Shown here piece by piece: positions 1 to 4,749 of a stretch of DNA of 6,147 bases. This DNA is from Gammaproteobacteria bacterium (lineage in GTDB: Bacteria > Pseudomonadota > Gammaproteobacteria > Pseudomonadales > UBA7434), in assembly GCA_024280785.1 (NCBI GenBank), contig JAJRPK010000046.1, positions 1 to 6,147 on the forward strand, in the 5' to 3' direction. The translations under genes and the position numbers were made by a program. The number at the start of each line of letters is the position of its first letter. Position 1 is the stretch's first letter. The notes below the pieces were generated by a model that was given only the letters and a program-made list of their open reading frames with translations, ran no database searches and was not told the DNA's origin.

Positions 1-510
1 GATGGCAGCTATTCTCAATTGAGTAACCCTACGCAATATTATCTTCAAAACGGTGCTTACGTTGTCGTTTTGACAGTCACGGGAACGGATGGTGAACAGG
101 ATACGAGAACTCTACCGGTGATTAATATTAATTTATTGGGTAACGCGCCTGACCCGGGCTTTACCGTTAATTGTACGTTGACAGTTTGTACCTTTGATGC
201 AGGTGCTACTACAGATGCCGATAGCAATATCAGTTTTTATCGTTGGCGCTTTGGGGATGGTAATGCCATTGGCGGCCAAGTGGTTGAATATGAATATGCT
301 GCAGCGGGTGATTACACAGTGACCTTGATTGTAGCGGATGACGATGGTTGGCGAGTCGGCGAAGATAAATCGATAACGGTAGCTTCGACAGTCACCAAGA
401 GTACAGCGAGGCGGTCTTCTGGTGGTGGTGGCTCGGTATCATTTGGAAGTCTGTTATTGATGTTATTGGCTGTATTATTTCGACGGAATGGTTACGGTAC
501 ATGCCGATAG
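1..510 (+). CDS. Secreted PKD-domain protein with GlyGly-CTERM tail (3' end only)
   Basis: The frame is open from the first base, so only the last 169 codons of a longer gene are here. Codons 1-46 look like the end of one PKD domain (NG-x-YVVVLTVTGTDG). Codons 48-127 form a complete second PKD domain, with the paired cysteines of NCTLTVCTFDAG, the RWRFGDG signature at about 81-87, and the closing GDYTVTLIVADDDG strands. The tail from codon 139 is SSGGGG, a hydrophobic LLLMLLAVLF segment and RR, the three-part GlyGly-CTERM signal. In known systems the rhombosortase protease processes this signal and the protein leaves by type II secretion. The catalytic or binding part lies upstream and cannot be named; peptidases and polysaccharide hydrolases often carry such tails. 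Seven residues (NGYGTCR) after the basic pair are slightly unusual, as most such tails end within a few basic residues. A TTG at 19 is an internal codon, not the start. Confidence 0.88.
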   Translation, partial: DGSYSQLSNPTQYYLQNGAYVVVLTVTGTDGEQDTRTLPVININLLGNAPDPGFTVNCTLTVCTFDAGATTDADSNISFYRWRFGDGNAIGGQVVEYEYAAAGDYTVTLIVADDDGWRVGEDKSITVASTVTKSTARRSSGGGGSVSFGSLLLMLLAVLFRRNGYGTCR

Positions 511-547
511 TTCAAGCAGACAGTGAGTCGTAATTTGGCCTGAATTT

Positions 548-559
548 TTAATGCATTAA
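548..559. repeat. 12-bp perfect palindrome after the PKD gene
   Basis: TTAATGCATTAA is a perfect palindrome 38 bp past the PKD-gene stop. It partly overlaps the left arm of a longer inverted repeat (557-596). It could be a protein-binding site, but in AT-rich spacer DNA a chance 12-mer is also plausible. Confidence 0.35.
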
Positions 560-596
560 TTAGTTGCAGCAACTGTTTTACGCGACTGACTAATTA
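557..596 (+). terminator. Weak candidate terminator / nested inverted repeats after the PKD gene
   Basis: An outer inverted repeat TAATTAGT (557-564) / ACTAATTA (589-596) encloses an overlapping small hairpin, AGTTG (562-566), loop CAG, CAACT (570-574), followed by GTTTTA. The inner hairpin with its short T run is the nearest thing to an intrinsic terminator after the stop at 510. The stem is only 5 bp and the T run only four, so the call is weak. Outer and inner stems share bases and cannot form together. Confidence 0.3.
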
Positions 597-599
597 TTC

Positions 600-956
600 C
601 CGCTCTGCTCGTGCTGATAGGTTTGCAGCCGCTCAATCAGAGACTCGTTTTCAATACTGCTGACCTTTCCGCTAACTTGTCACTCTTAATCAATAAAACA
701 CCTATGAGAAATTAAGCTGATAATTTCGGTTTCTATTGCTCAATGTATTATCAATAGCTCGTCATCCTTGCCTTTCGAACAAAATCTTCGCACACAGATT
801 TATACGGTCAAAGCGCCGAAAAACATGCACAGTATGCATCGCTAAGCTGTACAGTGGTGGGCCGTCTAGCCACTCACTTTCAATCCAATCGCTCTCTATA
901 CCTCCGGATCTTATAACCCCTGTATATATTGAAAAGATAAAGTATAACTCATGTGA
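600..956. other. Gene-poor spacer with no convincing feature
   Basis: No gene is supported in this stretch. A 74-codon open frame on the + strand (736-960) starts at TTG, lacks a ribosome binding site and has an unstructured composition rich in S, R, K and I, so I do not call it. Small palindromic sites are present: ATGCA-CAGTA-TGCAT at 825-839 and CTGTACAG at 847-854. On the minus strand, 679-590 encodes a 29-residue open stretch with a plausible coding look but no start. The region could hold decayed gene remnants. Confidence 0.5.
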
Positions 957-1036
957 ATGATCGTCATCATATAATTAGTAATATATATGATATTTTACTT
1001 GCAATATAAAATATAAAGTAATATAAATACGATCAT
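957..1036. promoter_or_regulatory. 8-bp inverted repeat bracketing the promoter of the large secreted gene
   Basis: ATGATCGT (957-964) and ACGATCAT (1029-1036) are perfect reverse complements 64 bp apart. They enclose an extremely AT-rich stretch holding the best promoter candidate. The right arm sits where transcription would start and the left arm sits about 35-42 bp upstream of the -35 box. The left arm also belongs to a local palindrome, ATGA-TCG-TCAT (957-967). The layout suits two operator half-sites for a looping or dimeric regulator; that role is inference. Confidence 0.4.
999..1027 (+). promoter_or_regulatory. Candidate sigma-70 promoter for the large secreted protein
   Basis: TTGCAA (999-1004) matches the -35 consensus at four of six bases. 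TATAAA (1022-1027) matches the -10 consensus at five of six. The spacer is exactly 17 bp and the DNA upstream is almost pure A/T, as in an UP element. Transcription would begin near 1034, giving a leader of about 114 nt before the ATG at 1148. In such AT-rich DNA other TATAAT-like boxes occur (for example 970-975), but that one has no matching -35. Confidence 0.55.
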
Positions 1037-1059
1037 AAGCGTGAGTTTGTTTTTTTGCG

Positions 1060-1097
1060 GCTGGTTAATTGCTTGTTGAACGCGATAATTAGCCAGC
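1060..1097 (+). promoter_or_regulatory. Leader stem-loop upstream of the large secreted gene
   Basis: GCTGGTTAATT (1060-1070) pairs with AATTAGCCAGC (1087-1097) over 11 bp, with one G-U pair when transcribed, around a 16-nt loop. It lies inside the predicted leader, 50 nt before the ATG. A T run (1050-1056) precedes it instead of following it, so it is not an intrinsic terminator on this strand. A role in mRNA stability or translation control is possible but unproven. Confidence 0.5.
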
Positions 1098-1106
1098 GGA
1101 ATTTTC

Positions 1107-1124
1107 AATAAATAATTATTTATT
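1107..1124. repeat. Perfect 18-bp AT palindrome in the leader
   Basis: AATAAATAATTATTTATT equals its own reverse complement over all 18 bases and contains only A and T. It lies between the leader hairpin and the ribosome binding site, 23 bp before the ATG. It could be a DNA-binding site or a weak RNA hairpin close to the ribosome-loading region. Confidence 0.5.
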
Positions 1125-1138
1125 CAACGAAATATTGT

Positions 1139-1144
1139 GAGGTG
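1139..1144 (+). promoter_or_regulatory. Ribosome binding site deciding the start of the large secreted gene
   Basis: GAGGTG (1139-1144) lies three bases before ATG 1148. The in-frame GTG at 1142 lies inside this site and so cannot be its start. A matching GAGGTG precedes the lectin gene at 4740-4745. Confidence 0.65.
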
Positions 1145-1147
1145 GCT

Positions 1148-4100
1148 ATGAAACGTGATCAGGTTATGAGTGGAAGGCAACAAACCTTTAGCGTCGTTCC
1201 AATAAAGCATTTGCTCGCCATTTGGTTAGTTTTTTTCACTGGGAGTGGTTTTAGTTTTCATTTGTATGCTTCCCATACAAACCCTACACCCCCTACACTC
1301 CCTACTACGCAAAAATATATCTTAGAAAGAAATGTTGATTTTGAACAGCTGTTAGGTGTTTTAAAATCTAATGACGATGGAGTCATCGCTAACACATTTG
1401 GTACAGGAGGGGTTGTTACAGTTTCTGTTTACACCAAAGATGAAAACGATGAAAATAAAAAGAAAACCCTGATTTATGAAGTGCTTTCAGACCACAGTTC
1501 TACTTTGCCGGTAGCTATATCTCATCTCAGAGAAATTAAATTTCTTGACGTGTTAAGCGTAACAGATGCCGGTGAGGAACCTATGCGTTATTTTAACGCA
1601 GTAAGGGTTGATACCTCCAAGATGCTTCAGATGACGCAAAGTATTGGTGTGCCGAGCACCGTTAGTCAGTGGGTGAGTGAATCGCCGTATTGTGCGAGCC
1701 GAGTTCATCGAGGACTTTCTCTGATAAAATATTATCTAGACTCGGTTTTGAGTACTGCCAGTGGTAGTTCATCCGCAGGCTGGTCGCAACCCTTTACTTG
1801 CCAATCGATCGATGTATATAACAGGCTTCCCGTAACCGTTGAGATAGATGTTGTCAATGCAAATTTCGTTAGTGCACAGATACCTGGAATAGGCCTAATC
1901 ACTGCAGCTGAAGCGGGCGCCATTGATACAGTTGCCAATATTTATGTTGATGATGTTCTTTTAAGAAATATTTCTAGCAAGTACAGTTCCAGCGAAGACA
2001 AAAATTTGGGTTCGGTTTCAATAGGTGGGAACTTGGAAGTTGAAATAGGCGGCGCGGAGGTTACGTCTACACCTTCGGTAACGGGTGTGCCTGATTTGAA
2101 TATACTGCGTTTTGCGGGTGAGGCATTTTATTATGTGACCCCTTCCGTTACGCCGGGTGAATTTACACCGTTCGTTGGATTTGATTCTCAGGTACATGGT
2201 ACTGCCTTACGGTCGTATCCAGATTATGATTTCAATAGTCGTATTCCCGAGTGGACGCAAAAATCAGACGGAACTTATTCTTGGGTGTTTCCGTTGAAAT
2301 TAGTCATGGATCCCGATGTTTCGGCTTATAACACTCCCCACTTGTGGTGCAAAGAAAAATACCGCGCTCCTTCCGCTCGAACAATCGGAACACCTTGTAC
2401 CCATCCAGGTCTGTCGGGTGGTACGCAGAGAAATAATCAGCGAGAGGGATTAAATATGGAGCTTTTACATAGCTGGAATAATTGGACTACCACAAGTGGA
2501 TATCGAGGCGTGTACAGTGGTGCAGATTATGTCACGGGTTTAGATCCCGATGAATTAGTGACTTTCCGTACCGAAACGGGTGCTGATGTGGCGTTATTCA
2601 AGTTACCCAACGGGTACGAGCCGTGGAAGGACGTACCTAGCGTAGAGGGAACTTTAGCGTTGAATGATGTAATAACTGCGTACCAGAAAAATAGAGAGTC
2701 GATAGTAAATAACAATTATAATTATTCAGCCTCCTTCAATGGTTTTGAATTACAAGACGAGGGTACTTCTCCGGATTTTCCGACTGGAACCGGTGGTTAC
2801 GTTCCAATGCCAGGAATAATAACGATTCAGGCAGGAGGCGAAACGCTGGATCTCAAGCTAAACACCACGCCGCCGTTGACCGATCATAGTCTAGGTTTTT
2901 ACGGAGCAATAACAGGACCGAATTGGCCTTCGGTCGGTGAGCAAAACGTACTCTATAAGCTACATGGCGTTGATGAAAATAGTATAAATGATTATGTTTT
3001 CGAACTAGCCTATGAAAATCATTTAGGTAAAGTTACTCGGCAAACGCATTTTCTTTCTACTGATGAAGAGGGGAAGTTAGAGGTCCAGGGGACTGGTACG
3101 TGGACAGAGACCTTTGATATGAAAGGCTGGGGCTACTATACCCTTACTGCTTACATACAGCCTGGCGATGAATCTACTCGAGTCGCTATAGCGGGTAAAG
3201 AGTTATTAGATATTGGTGTTCGGTTCCTGGGTGAGCAGAATATTTTGTCGGAAGGCCGAGGAGATGGAGCCTATATTTATCTTGATGACTATTTCGATGA
3301 ACCTCGAGGAGATACATTTTCAAAATTTAATCGACATGTAAGTAAATACGTTAGAGAATATGTTTTTGAGCAGGGGGCAAGCACACGATTTGTCGCATTT
3401 GATTCTGACCCCCACACGTTTAAATCTCCCGGTGTTGATTTTTACTTGCCCGAACGAACGTTGGCAAAGCGTATTTCTGATAGTGAGTTAGCGGGAAATT
3501 TAAAATTTATAATTTCTCACTTTAACCCGAACGGATCGGCGTCAACGGCAGATGTGGAATACTCAAGTGGCAAGGAGTTTTCCCATGTTTGGAATACGCT
3601 CGGTGAACACGAGATAAAAGTTATCTATCGTGATGCAAGTGAGATGTATTATCGAGTTAAAGTGGTACCGCCCGGTGAGAAAGCGAACATTGCCATCCGA
3701 GACCTTACTCCACAAGAAAAATCTTGGCTTGGTGTGTATAGTAATGGCTACAAAATTGCTGAAGTAACTGACGTACTCAGTAAATTTTCGTATAAAGATG
3801 GGCTGAGGGCTGATCCACCCAAAACAAGCAATAATGGGGTCGTTAATAATCAGACGAATCGATTTGAGCCATCCAATAATTATTCTGGCTCTTATCGTTG
3901 GTATCTAAATAATTCATCGCTTCCGAGTCAGAGTTTTGTTAATAACTCTATTGCTGCATATGTGAACGAATGGTATCCCAAGGATTGGATTCGACATTTT
4001 TCGGAAACCCCTTTGCCAGCCGACGTCACTGGCACTATTGTTAGCTCGTTGACCAATTCTGTTGTTTCCAGCCATTTAGCTAGTTTGTTTAATAAAACTC

Positions 4101-4468
4101 CTCGCCAACCCGATGGCGCGTTTTCTTCGGGGCCTGTTGCTAATGAATCGTGGCAGCTAAGAATACCCTGGATTTCTCTAACGGACCAAAAAGGCCCGCG
4201 AACGAGGACCAATATAAAAGTGATATATGACATGAAAAAGTTTTTTAGTTCGAGTAATGGCGCATTCTCAGGTGCGGCTACCCTGCCGGAGAAAGAGGTA
4301 TTGCTGAAAATTATGACCGATGCGCAAAAGGATAAAAAACGGTTTTACGAACAGCTGAATTCAAATGTTCTTTTTGTGATACCTGCTGCAACCACGGGCA
4401 CAATATCTGCCAAGAATGCAAATAATTTTACTAATACTCAAATATTAGTCGCAAGTAAGGTGTTGTAA
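1148..4468 (+). CDS. Large secreted protein of unrecognised family (1106 aa)
   Basis: I do not recognise this protein. The ATG at 1148 follows GAGGTG closely. The N-terminus has a long basic/polar region (KR at 2-3, K20), a hydrophobic core at about 22-37 (LLAIWLVFF...) and likely cleavage after LYA at 41, so export through Sec is well supported. A Pro/Thr linker follows (46-54). The rest is beta-rich in character: many short hydrophobic/polar strands, Gly/Asn/Asp turns and few charged helices. It has only four cysteines (182, 218, 401, 417), spaced as two possible disulfide pairs. Residues about 784-840 resemble a PKD/Ig-like fold, closing with FSHVWNTLGEHEIKVIYRD. There is no C-terminal sorting signal before the stop, but the frame stays open for 55 codons afterwards. 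Downstream, 281 nt away on the same strand, is a lectin gene. An adhesin, matrix or enzyme-like surface component is possible, but no catalytic motif is visible. Confidence 0.9.
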   Translation: MKRDQVMSGRQQTFSVVPIKHLLAIWLVFFTGSGFSFHLYASHTNPTPPTLPTTQKYILERNVDFEQLLGVLKSNDDGVIANTFGTGGVVTVSVYTKDENDENKKKTLIYEVLSDHSSTLPVAISHLREIKFLDVLSVTDAGEEPMRYFNAVRVDTSKMLQMTQSIGVPSTVSQWVSESPYCASRVHRGLSLIKYYLDSVLSTASGSSSAGWSQPFTCQSIDVYNRLPVTVEIDVVNANFVSAQIPGIGLITAAEAGAIDTVANIYVDDVLLRNISSKYSSSEDKNLGSVSIGGNLEVEIGGAEVTSTPSVTGVPDLNILRFAGEAFYYVTPSVTPGEFTPFVGFDSQVHGTALRSYPDYDFNSRIPEWTQKSDGTYSWVFPLKLVMDPDVSAYNTPHLWCKEKYRAPSARTIGTPCTHPGLSGGTQRNNQREGLNMELLHSWNNWTTTSGYRGVYSGADYVTGLDPDELVTFRTETGADVALFKLPNGYEPWKDVPSVEGTLALNDVITAYQKNRESIVNNNYNYSASFNGFELQDEGTSPDFPTGTGGYVPMPGIITIQAGGETLDLKLNTTPPLTDHSLGFYGAITGPNWPSVGEQNVLYKLHGVDENSINDYVFELAYENHLGKVTRQTHFLSTDEEGKLEVQGTGTWTETFDMKGWGYYTLTAYIQPGDESTRVAIAGKELLDIGVRFLGEQNILSEGRGDGAYIYLDDYFDEPRGDTFSKFNRHVSKYVREYVFEQGASTRFVAFDSDPHTFKSPGVDFYLPERTLAKRISDSELAGNLKFIISHFNPNGSASTADVEYSSGKEFSHVWNTLGEHEIKVIYRDASEMYYRVKVVPPGEKANIAIRDLTPQEKSWLGVYSNGYKIAEVTDVLSKFSYKDGLRADPPKTSNNGVVNNQTNRFEPSNNYSGSYRWYLNNSSLPSQSFVNNSIAAYVNEWYPKDWIRHFSETPLPADVTGTIVSSLTNSVVSSHLASLFNKTPRQPDGAFSSGPVANESWQLRIPWISLTDQKGPRTRTNIKVIYDMKKFFSSSNGAFSGAATLPEKEVLLKIMTDAQKDKKRFYEQLNSNVLFVIPAATTGTISAKNANNFTNTQILVASKVL
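1282..1308 (+). repeat. 9-bp tandem repeat (three units) coding a Pro/Thr linker
   Basis: CCCTACACC, CCCTACACT and CCCTACTAC follow one another directly. In the reading frame they give a Pro-Thr-x pattern (NPTPPTLPTT), placed right after the predicted signal-peptide cleavage site. Because the unit is nine bases, gain or loss of a unit would keep the frame and change only the linker length. Confidence 0.75.
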
Positions 4469-4513
4469 GCAAGGGGCAAAGGGAGCGTTGAAAAATATAT
4501 CTTAGGAGGATGT

Positions 4514-4636
4514 TTGTTCAATTCCATTACCGATAATACAACGATAGAAAATATCCTTCTTTGGTTATCGGTTAGCTATTGTTACTTTAGTGTTTTGGCA
4601 ACAAGGCGTGGTAGGAAAGAGAAATTTTGGACGTGA
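4514..4636 (+). CDS. Possible 40-residue small membrane protein (TTG start)
   Basis: AGGAGG, a full-strength ribosome binding site, lies at 4504-4509, four bases before TTG 4514. From there 40 codons run to TGA 4634. The predicted peptide has a polar N-terminus (FNSITDNTTIEN), a hydrophobic segment ILLWLSVSYCYFSVLA long enough for one membrane pass, and a basic tail RRGRK, which favours the tail staying in the cytoplasm. A competing ATG at 4510 touches the AGGAGG and opens only an eight-codon frame. No family is recognised. The main doubts are the TTG start, the short length and the shared frame with the gene upstream, which could make this its lost C-terminus instead. Confidence 0.3.
   Translation: MFNSITDNTTIENILLWLSVSYCYFSVLATRRGRKEKFWT
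4529..4572. repeat. Nested inverted repeat in the spacer
   Basis: ACCGATAA (4529-4536) and TTATCGGT (4565-4572) are perfect reverse complements. Between them GATA (4543-4546) and TATC (4552-4555) can form a second, inner stem. No T run follows, so I do not read it as a terminator. It overlaps the possible small ORF. Confidence 0.35.
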
Positions 4637-4658
4637 AATTATCTGTCAGTAACCGAAG

Positions 4659-4689
4659 CTTTATTAGCGAATATATGTCGTTAATAAAG
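4659..4689 (+). promoter_or_regulatory. Stem-loop in the leader of the lectin gene
   Basis: CTTTATTAGCG (4659-4669) pairs with CGTTAATAAAG (4679-4689) over 11 bp, with one G-U pair in RNA, around a 9-nt loop. It ends 60 nt before the lectin ATG. The placement resembles the 11-bp hairpin 50 nt before the large secreted gene, though the sequences differ. No T run follows it, so a terminator is unlikely. I found no strong promoter in 4469-4749, so the lectin gene may be transcribed from upstream. Confidence 0.45.
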
Positions 4690-4703
4690 GTCGGCGGCAG
4701 AAC

Positions 4704-4723
4704 CTGTAAAACTCTGTAAAACT
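4704..4723 (+). repeat. Perfect 10-bp tandem duplication before the lectin gene
   Basis: CTGTAAAACT occurs twice in direct succession (4704-4713 and 4714-4723), 26 bp before the lectin ATG. It may be a recent slippage duplication or a doubled binding site. Confidence 0.7.
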
Positions 4724-4739
4724 ATAGATTGATCAATAT

Positions 4740-4745
4740 GAGGTG
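4740..4745 (+). promoter_or_regulatory. Ribosome binding site deciding the lectin start
   Basis: GAGGTG (4740-4745) is followed by four bases and ATG 4750. Another in-frame ATG at 4738 overlaps this site and has no purine-rich sequence before it, so 4750 is preferred. Confidence 0.65.
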
Positions 4746-4749
4746 TGAT

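Larger units (their letters stand above)
4469..4636 (+). other. In-frame open extension past the stop of the large gene
   Basis: After the TAA at 4466-4468 the same frame continues for 55 sense codons to TGA at 4634-4636. The extension begins ARGKGSVEKYILGG, then has a hydrophobic stretch ILLWLSVSYCYFSVLA and a basic end TRRGRKEKFWT. A membrane segment followed by a basic cluster is the layout of a C-terminal anchor or sorting tail. Either the gene was once longer and gained a stop, or some readthrough occurs, or this is chance, or the second part is a separate small gene (see 4514). Confidence 0.4.

Noticed and set aside
847..854. CTGTACAG 8-bp palindrome as an operator
   Set aside because: It is a single short palindrome far from any promoter and is expected by chance at this length.
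736..960. A 74-codon open frame on the + strand
   Set aside because: It starts at TTG with no ribosome binding site, its composition resembles translated non-coding DNA, and its end overlaps the operator-like arm of the next gene's control region.
1046..1097. T run plus hairpin as an intrinsic terminator
   Set aside because: The T run comes before the hairpin on the + strand, and on the minus strand the hairpin is followed by an A run, so neither direction fits.
1142..1147. GTG at 1142 as the start of the large secreted gene
   Set aside because: It lies inside the GAGGTG ribosome binding site that serves ATG 1148, leaving no site of its own.
1732..4233. Minus-strand open frames within the large gene (1732-1938, 2527-2715, 3928-4233)
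   Set aside because: They are short, lack ribosome binding sites and lie opposite a continuous, clearly exported coding sequence.
4561..4655. Promoter for the lectin gene in the spacer (TTGGTT or TTGGAC boxes)
   Set aside because: None of the possible -35 boxes has an acceptable -10 partner at 16-18 bp, with only about three of six matches.
4738..4749. ATG at 4738 as the lectin start
   Set aside because: It is in frame but overlaps the GAGGTG that suits ATG 4750, and no purine-rich site precedes it.
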